The translations under genes were made by a program, and so were the position numbers. Below the pieces are notes generated by a model that had not been told where the DNA came from, ran no database searches, and saw only the letters and a program-made list of their open reading frames with translations. From Fragilaria crotonensis (Eukaryota > Bacillariophyta > Fragilariophyceae > Fragilariales > Fragilariaceae), in NCBI GenBank assembly GCA_022925895.1, contig JAKSYS010000744.1, positions 1 to 28,220 on the forward strand: a stretch of DNA of 28,220 nt, in the 5' to 3' direction. Numbering within the stretch: position 1 is the stretch's first letter; each line of letters begins with the position of its first letter. This document shows positions 1-10,577 of this stretch, one piece after another.

Positions 1-1106
1 ACGATAACGTCGACGTCCGCGCCCCCATCGGTGCGAATCCTGTCCCTCCCGATACGCCAACCTATCCTGGCCTCTTCTATCATGGAGCCTTAGCTTCGGA
101 TTCCCAGAGGATCCAAGCATCAACGTGTCCACCGTTTTCCTTCTCCCAACACTACCCTGATGACGATCAGGATCAACCAATTAGAAGAAGAGGCGCACCT
201 CCATCAAGAAAGGTCCCCAAGCCGCCTACCATGCCAACAATTCCGACGACAATTTTGACCAGATCATCCAGGAGGATCGCAACCTCCACTCCCATGAGCG
301 CAACAACAAGATTGCAGCCCTTCCTCCTCAGGGCACCAACATTAGCCACAGGGCTACTACCCAACTAAGATGGCTGCAAAGATGCAAGCCACTTCTCCAA
401 CTATCTAACTACTACTTCAATCACTACGGATGACAACAAAAAGGGCACTACAACTGAACCAGAACACCAGACTACAAAGAATTATGCATCTACCAATGAT
501 AACTACAAAGACATTGGACCTACAGATGATAATGAGGAGAACAAACAACAGGACTACCAGTACCACAACCACCAACAATTTCTACAAAAGTACTACTAAT
601 TTCAACAACATGGAGCCACACTCCACAACCGATATCGCGGACGCCAACGCCGCCATCCAAACGCCACCACAGGAGCTTAATTCGCCTCCTGTGGCTACCT
701 CAAAGCGCAGGCATCGCGCTCGCAGATTTTATCCCCGTCGTCGCCCTCGCACGTCGCGACCCCAAATCGATCCATACGACGATCCGACGTCGCTGCAATA
801 CCTCTCTCAAGACGTCCTGGATTTAATTGACACCGCTTTTTCCAACTCTTCTTTCCGCCTCGTGCTCCGTCCCGACAACGAAGGCGATTCGCGCCCGAGC
901 TCGCTTGTAAGAACCGATCAGCACGCGCCAAATTCCGATCATCACCTCCCCCACTATCACAGCAATTTGAAAATGGATATTATCGACATGGCTCGCTACG
1001 TTTGCACAATCTACATGTTCACCGAAGATGAGGAGCCAATTAAAGCCTCATATTCCTGGGGACGATCCAAGACGACGTTGACGAGATCATCAGAGCCACT
1101 GGGAAC

Positions 1107-2429
1107 ATGTATTTGATGTCAGTTCAAAACACACTCACCATGATCGCACACGCGCTGGTACGCCACACTACGCGATGCCAGGCGCCACAGTACAGCCTTC
1201 TCAGCAACATCCCCAAATTTGAGCGAATTCGAAGCGACAGATCTCGAGAAACGACTGTTCAAAGTTCTAAGAGTCATTTCGGCACTTTGGTGGGAACCGA
1301 CAACTCTGCAGACTCGCGACTCAAAACTATGACGTCTGATGAGAACCGTGATAACGGCTCTGCTACCCAGCAATTTTGTACTGATTTTTCCCCGATTGAC
1401 CCAGAAACCCGGATCCCCCAAAACTCCCACAGCTACCTCGCCTACGTTCTACGAACTATACCCCGAGTACAGCCCCTGCTCTTTCCGGAATCCGATCCCG
1501 AACCAACTCGCAACGACAACTCAACAACCCTCGATTCCGTTTCAAAATTTTCCACGTCAAGTCCGATTCCTGACGTCGTTTTGGAGATTTCCGATTCTGT
1601 GAAACGTTCCGTTAACGGTTCTAACGCATCGCTCTCGTACTGTGCTGCCGTTGACACGGGAAACGCAGCTACTGTCGTTCGTACCGCGGTTTCCTCCCCC
1701 AACCCACAACAATGGGCCTGCAGAGCCCACAATCCGACCGTTTCCTCTGAGACTTTGACCTATTTGGATGTTCAGCACCCTGTCCCAATCAAATTGGAAG
1801 ATTTGCCAAGCTCCCAAGCTGATGATGCCGATGTTTTCCTTGCCGATCATTGTTACTCCTGCAGTAATAATGACTCAACTAGGGAAACTGTTAACTTTTA
1901 TCCTGATGCCGACCCAGATCCGCTACCAGAAGTTGCAAACGACCCTGATCCCGAACCAATGGACATTGTTGAAGATGATCTTGACAATAATGGCGACGCT
2001 AACCGAGATATTGGTGAACCTAATGAGGTACCAAGTGCAGCTATACAACAACTTGTCAGACTACTGCCTCCTCTACGCCCTCCCCACCGCGATCCGCCAA
2101 CCCTTGACGCCATTCATCACCACCCTTTTCGGATGTTCCAACACTTCCATCACATTCCGTCACGCAACCTGTTTTTCACCGAGGCAATGCTAATGGACAC
2201 AATCAACGGCACGATTCACCTTCGCGACCTACCTCTTTGCGTTCGCACAAGTGCAACTATCTCTGCCTTTGCATCAACACACTCGCCGACCCACCCGAAC
2301 TCAACATCATCCGTGGCCTCGACAAGCACTTCATCCACCACATCCTACGTCACGTCATACGCGATCACATGTATATCGACGAACCATTTCCGGCACCAAC
2401 ATCCCACTTCTGAACGTACAACCCGATAA
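1107..2429 (+). pseudogene. 440-codon open frame in pre-gag tract, unknown
   Basis: This is the longest continuous frame in the pre-gag tract. The first half is Ser/Thr/Asn-rich. Around codons 270-305 it has a strongly acidic stretch with repeated Asp-Pro and Glu-Pro pairs, followed by a basic, His- and Pro-rich part. From about position 2,250 the codons become Ser/Thr monotony, while another frame over the same bases (about 2,250-2,400) looks more like protein, with Leu-rich and charged residues. The true coding frame therefore probably shifts near 2,250. No known family recognised. The ATG at 1,107 is not supported as a start because the preceding frame overlaps it. Confidence 0.35.
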
Positions 2430-2590
2430 ACTCTTGCTCCTACGTAGCATGAAGCACACCTCAATCGCGCTACCAACATGGTCGTCCAGCACCTTAACGA
2501 CCAACAACGCTTCAGTTCCTGCCCCGCCGAACTCCGCGAGCATTCAGCGACATTGACGACGCGTTCCACGACGACCCCCCAGACTGTCCG

Positions 2591-3070
2591 ATGGAAACAC
2601 GATGCGCAGTCGCCATCATCTACGCGCTCAGATTACTATACATCACGCATCACCGCAACTATTTCAACCGCGACCATGGACTAGCTGAGCACTACTTTTA
2701 TCCGGACCATCTATTCGCAATCGCAAAGGAAATCAAGTCAACTGCCACCGCTCTAAGTCTCCTTCCCGATACAACAACCTTCAACCTCCTGCCCCGTTTT
2801 GTTCACGATGCCTTTGACGAAGTCGACGACCTATTCCCCGGAACATCCCTCGGCCACCGTTCTGATCAATATTATCGCGACAAACTGCCCTATCTCCAAA
2901 CGGAATTCGAACTCGTGCAACCTTATGTAACGGACTACATCAATTCTTTCCCAACGCCATCCACCGAAGCCAAAGAGATTGCGTCTGACCGAGCCTGCGA
3001 ATTGATTAACGTCGCCTTTTCAACATGCTATCATCCATCGTATGTCAAAGAAACGTTCCAAGCAACCTGA
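2591..3070 (+). pseudogene. Structured-looking 159-codon fragment in pre-gag tract
   Basis: This stretch has balanced composition with aromatic, aliphatic and charged residues spaced as in a folded, probably helical protein. Motifs include a Tyr/His-rich segment near the start (Tyr-Ile-Thr-His-His) and several Phe-Asp/Glu pairs. The frame appears open for some codons upstream of the ATG at 2,591. It ends at a TGA at 3,068, after which coding potential continues in other frames with several breaks. I do not recognise a family. It is the best single query in the window for testing whether the pre-gag tract encodes a conserved protein. Confidence 0.4.
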
Positions 3071-3982
3071 ACTCAACAACAACCAAGTTTTCATTGGCAA
3101 CCTCCCCTGCAGACATGTTCCTTTCCAGTTTTGCTACCTGCTACCCAATGATCACTACACCTTCTGATGTCCAACTAACCTTTGACAATGTGACTGAGGA
3201 TACTTTGGCCATCAATCATGTGATTTGCAATCCCTCATCCTTCAGGAGCTCATTGCCATGAACCGATTCGACAGCGACCCCTCAAGTACATGGAGATTTA
3301 CAACCGCCTCACCCCGATAGCGACCGACACCGTCAACGATTCCATTGACTTCCTGCCCCATTTTGAATACGTGCTATTCCGAGTTGTGCAACTGCTTCAT
3401 CCCAAAGATCCAACTGGCATTATCAGAGAGAACTACCCACCCACCAATGTTGTTATTTTCCAGGGCTCCCCACCCAAGCTCCCACCTACTGCTTTGGCTC
3501 CCAACTGAAATTGCTATCCCTACTCCAACAACTGGTGCTTTCCCATCAACCTTGACCATTCTGGAGATCCCATCATTGTCAACAATATTTCTGGTGAAGC
3601 CTACAATCGTTCCACAGTTCAACGCCTCTTTCGAACCCAGACTGCCAAACCAATTCATCCTGATCAAGTTAACGACCCGGATTGGATACCACGCCACACT
3701 GCCGATTTACGTCGCCACCCGATGCCGACTTGTACCACGTTGCCTGCGACCCCAAACGCATCCCGTTTTCCTTGGCTGTCCGCTTGATTCCAGTTTATAC
3801 CACAGGCCCCAGTGGACAGACTATTTATCAAGCATGGGCTCTTCCACACCTTAACAATGCCCTCCGCGATCCTGAACTGCAACTATTCAACAATTTCTCT
3901 TACTATCACACTGCAAAGGAAAACCACCCTGAGTTCCCATTCATTGATCTCATGGGATCTGATTCACCTGTTCCAAACTATG

Positions 3983-4116
3983 GTGAGTCTAGCTTCAAAT
4001 GTTTACATTATCCTGGTTGTTATGCTGGTTACTTACCTCTTTCTATCTGTGACAGTCTAAGCTGTCCCAATCAGATAGAATCAGTTGCAAGTAACAATAT
4101 AATTACCTTTCAACAG
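3983..4116 (+). other. Intron-like T-rich segment inside the retroelement
   Basis: The segment opens with GTGAGT and closes with a pyrimidine-rich run ending TTTCAACAG. It is conspicuously T-rich against the A/C-rich surroundings, and its 134 nt is in the range of a diatom intron. Against this, the frame that enters from the left (3682 frame) would meet stop codons at once after splicing, so it does not join the flanking frames cleanly, and retroelements normally lose introns. It may be a spliced leader intron or a chance arrangement. Confidence 0.3.
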
Positions 4117-4148
4117 GATAATAGTACATTTTCTGGACCACATTTTGC

Positions 4149-4832
4149 ATGTCTTGCCGTTTCAACTCGCCGTTCATCTTTATTATCGGATCCGACTCGA
4201 ACCCGGACCCCAGGACGAAATTCCTGCACAAACGACCCGCAAACGCAAATTTTGCACCAAACGAACCCCAAACTGCAATTTTTACACACGACGAACACGG
4301 CGACGAAATTCCTGCGCAAAATGACACTACCAGCGAAAATCCAACGCAAAACGACACCAACAGCCCGGAAATTCACTCCCAACAGCTAATTTCCGACGCA
4401 GAAACTACATACGACGAACACGCACAAGAAACTCAACAACTGCCCGGAACTCAACCAAATCTCGCATTTTTACCACCAAACTCGCCCGAAACAAGCAGTT
4501 CACACACCGAAACACCCTCCAACTCACCTCCAACTGCGAAATCAACAACTGGGCCTCTAAAACGCTTCTCCGATGCATTTTCAGGCATTCTCACGCCGAA
4601 AAACGTAAAATTACCTCACAATCCGGACGCCACCGACTCGAACCCACAACCTCCGATTTCGACAACTTTTTCGACGACACCCAAAATTATACCTACCAAA
4701 AAGTTCCCACCCCAAAATTCGAACCCCAACCACCAAATCCGTCGCAAAATCTTTCGCAACCCCAAAATCAACACAACGAAATTATTCAACCTCCCAGCAC
4801 GAAATCTGCCAAACCTACGCAAAATCACCTAA
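4149..4832 (+). pseudogene. Pro/Thr/Asn-rich open frame just before gag
   Basis: A 227-codon frame dominated by Pro, Thr, Asn, Ser and acidic residues, with several near-repeats of an Asn-Asp-Thr/Asn-Pro pattern around codons 45-75. It becomes basic, with Arg, Lys and Asn, in the last 50 codons. The composition suggests a disordered linker or nucleic-acid-binding tail. A competing frame (3682-4389) overlaps its first third. A short coding-like piece in another frame (about 4,915-5,030, acidic) follows and leads into gag. No family recognised. Confidence 0.35.
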
Positions 4833-5037
4833 TTTTGGAAACGACGACCAAAACCCCAAAATGCACCAAAATCCGTTGCAACACGCCCAACTCCACGCCA
4901 GGCGACCCACGCAACCTTCACATACCCTCCCACTGTTGAAACCTTCTTTGATGAGGACACAGACCATGATTCAGAAGAAGAACCCAAGCACATTCAACAC
5001 ACATCCCTGATGCGCTCACATCATCAACGCGAACCGA

Positions 5038-6390
5038 TTTTACTTATCCGCCAATCGAGGACCTCACGAAAACACTTTTGAAATACGCCAAAAATGCTAA
5101 CCTTCGCAAATTGGCCTACCCAACCGACCTTCAAGCACGCCGCCGACACTTTAACACCTTCATTGACAACCTTCGAATTGTTTGTAACATTTCCCGTGGA
5201 CGCGCCAAGTCTTTGATCTTTGGCCAAAACAAGTGTCCTATTCACACCCTTTGTTGGCACTGCTATCTACAATTTGATCTTCACAAATGTTTGTGACCCT
5301 TGCCAGAAACACATCATTGATGGCCCACCAGATGCTCGAACTGCAATTCTAACTCTTCGACGCCACTGCGCTCCGCTAACTCCTGATCATGTTGAACGAA
5401 CTCGTGAAGCTTTCTGCTCCATCAAACAACCACATCATGAAGTCGCAACCTCCTACCTCAACCGCATTCGCCTTCTCACGCGCGACTGCTATCATGCTGG
5501 AATACCCAACACTGACGCCGAACTCATCAAACGTACCGTTCGTGGTGGAAGCAATCACTCCTTCTACGCCGCATCCTACCAACGCTTCGACGCCGACATA
5601 CGTCGCGCAGAACTGAATGACGAAGCTCTGCCACCATTCGCCGAACTCGAAAGCCATCTCCTGAACATTGACGAATCCCGTGGCCTCACACTCCCATCCC
5701 AAAACCACCGCAACTACAACCAACACGCCAACGCTGCCCGTGGTCACCAATCCCACCATTTTCAACCGCGCCACAACCAAACTACCCAACGTGTTTTCAC
5801 ACAAAGACAACAACAAGCTTTCAGTTCCATCCTTCGACCTTATTCCAATCCCAGCAGCAACAATCAAAACCGAAACCAACCACCGCGACCACCGCAAAAC
5901 CATTCGCGCCCGTTCCGACCTCCTACAAATCCTTCGCGACCACCATTCAACAACTCGAATCAACGTCGACCACCACCACCCTCCCCGCGGCCATCCAACC
6001 AGCCTCAACGAAACAATCGACCACCTTTCCGACCGACATCGAGCCCCAATCAACGTCCATCTCCCAACGGATCCATCAACAACCATCCGCGCAACCCTTC
6101 CAATGCCGCTACAATCGTCTGCAATAACTGCGGACGCCTCGGCCACTATGCGCGCAACTGCACTAACCCCAGATCCAACCAAAACAATCGCTCCACCAAC
6201 CCTCAAAGACCATCCAACAATGAAAACGCTGCTCCCCGCAACCAACAACGCGCCTACTTCATCACTGACTCTGGCCAAAACTCACCAGACCAATCAAGAT
6301 ACCACCACCAAGCCTTTTCAGCCTCATCTTTTGACAACACTGATGGTCACCCATCCAACATCCCTTGGCCCAATCCTGACCTACCTCAGA
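5038..6390 (+). pseudogene. Copia-type gag region with CCHC zinc knuckle
   Basis: Gag coats the element RNA in the virus-like particle. Two frames share it: the first runs from about 5,038 to 5,215 and the second from about 5,220 on, with a one-base shift near the TTTGG at 5,218-5,223. The middle (about 5,310-5,690) is an Arg- and Leu-rich helical region like the copia gag core. A long Asn/Pro/Arg/Gln-rich basic segment follows. A single knuckle at 6,120-6,161 has the spacing C-x2-C-x4-H-x4-C (Cys-Asn-Asn-Cys-Gly-Arg). Gag and protease share one frame to 7,100, as is usual in copia elements with a single gag-pol polyprotein. Confidence 0.8.
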
Positions 6391-7100
6391 TGACCATCAA
6401 CCAACCTCTCCTTGACAGAGATTATCTACCATCTGCCAATCATTCTCCTCCCACCTCTGGAGCCACAGCATACTTTCCAGATGATCCCCAATCACCATAC
6501 CAAAGATTTGGTCCCCCACATCTTGAAAACTGGCTACCTGACAGTGGTGCTACCAGCCATTATACTCCACTCTTCAGCGACCTCCACGATGTCGAACCCT
6601 GCAGTGTTCCAATCTCCTTAGCTGATGGCAGCACCAAGATGTCCACCCACAAAGGAACAACTGCATGCCACTTCACCACTGATGATGGCCTCAAGTCCAT
6701 ACTAGGACTCACTGATGTCTACTATGTTGAAGGTCTCAGCCACAGACTCCTCTCCTTAACTACTCTATCATGCACCCAAAACTTCAGTGTCCTGATCAAG
6801 AACAGAGCCACAACAATCCAACTCCCAAATGGTTCCACATACACTTGGCCAATACTGACCAGAGAACTCCCTTCATCACAACAAGCCTTCTCAACCATCT
6901 CCAACTCTAACCTACCTTCTGACCCTGACTCTGAACCTGATGAACAACATTTTGATGACACTACACCCCTGTTGACACCGATCAACGCCGTTCAGTCACC
7001 GCCCTACCTTTGGAACTCATCTACCGACGACTTGCTTTCCGAAATTTCCGCAATCTTATGGTCGGATCCCTTCACCAAACATGGAATGACCATGTCTTGA
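6391..7100 (+). pseudogene. Copia-type aspartic protease region
   Basis: This continues the gag frame. The catalytic motif Asp-Ser-Gly-Ala-Thr lies at 6,540-6,554, preceded by Trp-Leu-Pro and followed by a Leu-Ala-Asp-Gly-Ser segment (about 6,619-6,636), as in retropepsins of copia elements. The flap and second hydrophobic part, including Leu-Thr-Asp-Val-Tyr-Tyr-Val and Leu-Leu-Ser-Leu (about 6,706-6,765), follow as expected. The enzyme would cleave the gag-pol polyprotein. The frame ends in TGA at 7,098 where the integrase frame has already opened, so a frame change lies between about 7,010 and 7,100. Confidence 0.8.
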
Positions 7101-8400
7101 CACCTACTGTTGATCACAACTCCTGGCCTCTACGCATTTCAATCAGCCAAAACGCCCGCAACAAAACTCCTCAACGCCAAGGCACTGAACCTTTCCACCG
7201 CCTTCATCTTGACCTAATGCGCAACCCTTTCCGCTATGGTCTCACAACCAATACCAACTTTTCAGCCTACTTGTTCATTGTCACAACACCTGGCAAACTA
7301 ACAGGTTGGATTGGTCTCCCAACTGAAAGCACAGCTTCCATTATTACTGCTCTGAAGCAATGGCTAACTGACACAGAACTCCTTGGCCGCACCCAATCTG
7401 TCCGTTTTATCCGCACTGATGCTGGATCTGCTTTCACCTCAACCAAATTCATTTCTGAATGCACTTCACTTGGTATCAAAGTTGAAGCTGCAGCACCTGA
7501 ACATCAAGAAATGAATGGCATTTGCGAAGCCAAATGGCGTGAAGTCCACAACACTGCCAACATCCTTCTGAACAATGCAAGACTTGGAGGTGCATTCTTC
7601 CATCATGCCCATGCCTATGCTGTTCAAATCCTCAATGTCTGCCCAGCCAAGAATGTTATTGACCAACATGGCAACCCAACAACTCCCTATCAATACAGCT
7701 TTCAACGCAAGCCTTCCTAGCCAACTTCCGCGTCTTCGGATGTCCAACATTCTTCAAACGCTACGAACCAACTTTCCGCAACAAACTTATAACCTACAAG
7801 CAACAACTCCAACGTGCATCCCGCGGAATTTTCCTTGGATTTCCCGACAACTCTGCAGGCTGGTTAATCTACTCGCCAGACCAACCCCAAAGCCTCATCA
7901 TAACCCGCGACGCCTACTTCGATGAAGACTTCAACTCCGCTCTGTTTCGATTCCAAACCTTTGCTGGAGCCGTACCCATCCGCTCCCACTTCAATCCGCA
8001 TGGACTTCGTGACACTCCAGAGAACTCTGAACCATCTACCTACCATCAAACTGGCTCTGCAGCCAACCTTGGTAACCCACCATCAACTTTCATTGATACT
8101 TCCAACCATCATTCTTCCCTCCCTGCCATCCCTGAAACTGATGACAATGCCCATGAAGATGATCCACCACCTTCTACACTTGCTGCAATCAAACATACAA
8201 CTCCTCCACATGGTCCAACACCACCCACACCACATCAAATCAACTTTGTCACCCATCAACAACATCATTCCCAACTCCACAAGATGATGACCATCTACTT
8301 CCAAGAATGCAATGAAGATCTACCAACTATTGATCCCATTCACTCTGCCATGATGACAATTGACAACTCTCCCAGCAACAATTCACAAGCCAACCCCAGG
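7010..8400 (+). pseudogene. Copia-type integrase (DD35E) with C-terminal region
   Basis: Integrase inserts the cDNA copy into the genome. The catalytic acids are the Asp of His-Leu-Asp (7,211), the Asp of Arg-Thr-Asp-Ala-Gly (7,418) and the Glu of Asn-Gly-Ile-Cys-Glu (7,526). The last two are separated by 35 residues, giving a DD35E core. The first frame stops at 7,718. Another frame, open from about 7,707 to 8,628, carries the copia C-terminal signature (Phe-Gly-Cys-Pro, Gly-Ile-Phe-Leu-Gly-Phe, Trp-Leu-Ile-Tyr and Thr-Arg-Asp-Ala-Tyr-Phe, about 7,737-7,925), then a Pro/His/Thr-rich linker before reverse transcriptase. The N-terminal HHCC zinc domain is not clear. Confidence 0.85.
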
Positions 8401-9330
8401 AACCTGTGGACAAATACCTTCCAGAACCTCAGTCTCTCAAAGCTGTCCTCAAACTTGATGATAATGTCCGCAATGCTTGGCTACATGCAATCAAAATGGA
8501 GATCAAGAACCTCATTGACCATGATACCTTCATCCTTGGACAAACTCCACACAAAGATGAACTCATTATCCCAGTCAAACTTGTACTCAAAGCAAAACAA
8601 ACTGCAACTGGAAAACTTGACAAACTAAAGCTCGCCTTGTCGCCCGTGGCGACCTGGAGAAACGTCTCCTGAAAAGAGTCAAAGCCATCAACCAACAACG
8701 ACTCCTTGAACAACGTCAAGAAATTGCTGAATCTACCAATTCACCTGGCACTCCAAAACCTATACCTGTTGAACCACTCATGTATGAAGACACCTGGTCA
8801 CCCTGTGCATCTGCAAGAGGGGTCAAACTATTCATTGCAACCATCTGTGCATCCAGAAGAAGTGTCAAGAGTGCTGACTTCATTGGTGCCTACCTCCAAG
8901 CCAAAGTTATTGGCCGCCACTTTGTGAAACTGCCATTGGAATACGCCTATCACTTCCCTGAATACGCTAAATTCTTTGGCTCCCCAATGTTACTGAACAA
9001 AGGAATCTACGGTCTCGTCTACTCTGGCAAATATTGGAACATTGAATTTTCGGAATGGCTCTACTCCCAAGGCTTTATCCAATCTCCTTCCGAACCGTCT
9101 TATTTTGTCCGATACGACAAACACAATCAATGGCTCCGTCTCCTATTTTTCGTCGATGATATGCTCTACGCTGGAAGCAACGATTCCATCGAAAAACAAT
9201 TTGAAGATTCCGTCCGCAATCGCTTCGATGTCAAATTCCTCGGACCTGCGCAATGGTTCCTCCAAATGCGTATCCACAAACACCCGACTCAAGCTATACT
9301 CTGGATCAACACCGCTACGTTTTGAATACT
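8400..9330 (+). pseudogene. Copia-type reverse transcriptase
   Basis: This copies the element RNA into DNA. The frame enters near 8,406, where a one-base shift beside a C4 run changes frame, with a segment typical of the copia RT start (Trp-Leu-His-Ala-Ile-Lys-Met-Glu). A second shift at the AAAG near 8,628 links it to an Ala-Arg-Leu-Val-Ala-Arg-Gly segment. The fingers and palm follow in the frame open to 9,325: Asp-Phe-Ile-Gly-Ala-Tyr-Leu-Gln near 8,878-8,901, Gly-Ile-Tyr-Gly-Leu near 9,002, and the active-site Phe-Val-Asp-Asp at 9,149-9,160. Most copia elements have Tyr-Val-Asp-Asp here, so the Phe is a conservative change. A further frame change is needed near 9,300. Confidence 0.88.
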
Positions 9331-10230
9331 CTCCAACGTTATGACCCGAATTCCGAATTCCCCGAACGCGATACCCCTTTCCTCCCGACTACACCTTCAG
9401 CAAGGATAACCGTCCCGTAACCGCCTCTGACGTTACCCTCGTCGAACAAAAGCAACAACGCCTTCCCTTCCGCTCTGCTGTCTGCACTCTCCTCTACCTT
9501 GCATACAATACAAGAGCTGACATCCTATTTGCTGTCTGCAAACTTGCTAAAGCATGCATCTCTCCTGGCATACCTGATTTTCGAGCCCTATCTTGGCTCA
9601 TCGGCTATCTTCGCCGCCGCCCCTACTACGCTCTCAAATTCTACCCCGATGGCACTTCAAATCCCATCTATGACATCTGCCTTCACCATCGATCCCATAC
9701 TCCGATCTCACCGTTTTCTCCGACGCCAGCTGGCAAGACTGCCCTGACACTGGCCGTTCCACTGTTGGATACATGATCTTCTACAATGGTGCCCTCATTG
9801 AAGCCAATTCTACAATGCCTACACCTGTTGCAATGTCTACTTCTGAAGCTGAATACATGGCCGCATGTTCTGCCACAATGGCCACAGCTCACATCCGAAT
9901 GCTTCTCTACGATATGCTCTATCTTGGCACCAAACAATGGCGTGAATCAACCCAACGTCTTCCTTCCATACCTGCCATCCTCATGATTGACAATGAAGCC
10001 ACCGTCCAAATCGCAAAGAATGGAAAACTCACTCGCAAGACGCGACACATCGAACGCCGCTTCCACTTCGTCCGTCAAGGCCAGCAAGACGGCATTCACC
10101 AACTTCATTGGATTCCTGTGACTCCCAACTTGCCGACATCCTCACCAAGACTCAACACTCCGGCAAAATTGATCCTCACCTCACCAAGATCTTCTGTGTT
10201 CTCCCGACCACATGCTTTCATCACCGGGAC
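9310..10230 (+). pseudogene. Copia-type RT connection and RNase H
   Basis: After the frame change near 9,300 a connection segment follows (Asp-Gln-His-Arg-Tyr-Val-Leu; later Leu-Tyr-Leu-Ala-Tyr-Asn-Thr-Arg-Ala-Asp-Ile near 9,493-9,525). RNase H starts with Phe-Ser-Asp-Ala-Ser-Trp (catalytic Asp at 9,722). It continues with Gly-Arg-Ser-Thr-Val-Gly-Tyr, Ser-Thr-Ser-Glu-Ala-Glu-Tyr-Met-Ala (about 9,836-9,862) and Ile-Asp-Asn-Glu-Ala (about 9,986-10,000), ending with Arg-His-Ile-Glu-Arg-Arg near 10,045. A last shift near 10,115 leads into Gln-Leu-Ala-Asp-Ile-Leu-Thr-Lys, the usual copia C-terminal motif. The enzyme removes the RNA strand during reverse transcription. Confidence 0.87.
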
Positions 10231-10242
10231 CAGAGATCTGAT

Positions 10243-10252
10243 CCAAGAGGGG
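10243..10252 (+). promoter_or_regulatory. Polypurine tract before 3' LTR
   Basis: CCAAGAGGGG directly precedes the sequence taken as the LTR start, the position of the plus-strand primer in LTR retrotransposons. It lies just after the last copia C-terminal coding motif. Confidence 0.65.
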
Positions 10253-10366
10253 TTAGGAATCTACCGTCACTCTGTCACACTGTCTCTCGTCTTACTGTAA
10301 GGTTAAATACCATACGGTAATACAGTAGACAGTCCTTTATTTTCTTAGTCTGTCCGTGACCCGTTC

Positions 10367-10382
10367 CCGTAGAATTCTACGG
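10367..10382 (+). repeat. 16-bp perfect palindrome in the LTR
   Basis: CCGTAGAATTCTACGG is self-complementary over its whole length. It may be a protein-binding site for LTR promoter control or an RNA hairpin seed. Confidence 0.75.
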
Positions 10383-10452
10383 ATCAGAACCTGGTACTAC
10401 TGGTCTGCAACACAAAACTATTTGAATTTACTTCCTATGTAATTCAAATCAT

Positions 10453-10486
10453 GAGTGTTGTTGATAACTTCAACAACACTCTTTTT
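10453..10486 (+). repeat. Perfect 12-bp hairpin followed by T5 in the LTR
   Basis: GAGTGTTGTTGA (10,453-10,464) and TCAACAACACTC (10,470-10,481) are exact reverse complements around a 5-base loop, TAACT. Five T residues follow at once. In RNA this is the strongest hairpin seen in the LTR. Confidence 0.85.
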
Positions 10487-10546
10487 ACTATGGACAACAC
10501 TTCCCAAACACCACTCAGGAAGTGGGACTAAGACAACACTTCATTT

Positions 10547-10577
10547 GTGAGACTCCAACTAATGTTGCAAGTCTCAC
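10547..10577 (+). repeat. Two-tier hairpin in the LTR
   Basis: GTGAGACT (10,547-10,554) pairs with AGTCTCAC (10,570-10,577). Inside, CAAC pairs with GTTG around the loop TAAT, leaving a small internal loop of one and two bases. Confidence 0.75.

Larger units (their letters stand above)
3..5030 (+). pseudogene. Frame-broken coding-like tract upstream of gag, unidentified
   Basis: The plus strand carries long open stretches that hand over from one frame to another: 3-368, 430-1116, 1107-2429, 2591-3070, 3682-4389 and 4149-4832, with shorter pieces between. Base bias (C/A-rich, G-poor) matches the gag-pol region downstream. Predicted segments mix Pro/Thr/Asn/Ser-rich and acidic low-complexity parts with more structured-looking parts such as 2591-3070. 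I recognise no domain, zinc knuckle, protease or polymerase motif. It may be an enlarged N-terminal gag region, an extra open reading frame of the element, or the remains of another element. Its position ahead of gag on the same strand favours element origin. Confidence 0.55.

Noticed and set aside
5376-6278. 300-codon minus-strand open frame opposite gag
   Set aside because: It is the antisense of a well-supported gag frame with a zinc knuckle; its Val/Gly/Arg/Ser-rich composition is what the complement of the Asn/Pro/Thr-rich sense strand gives.
9149-9160. Phe-Val-Asp-Asp as an inactivating RT mutation
   Set aside because: Phe for Tyr at this place is conservative and both catalytic Asp residues remain; the frame breaks are the real defects.
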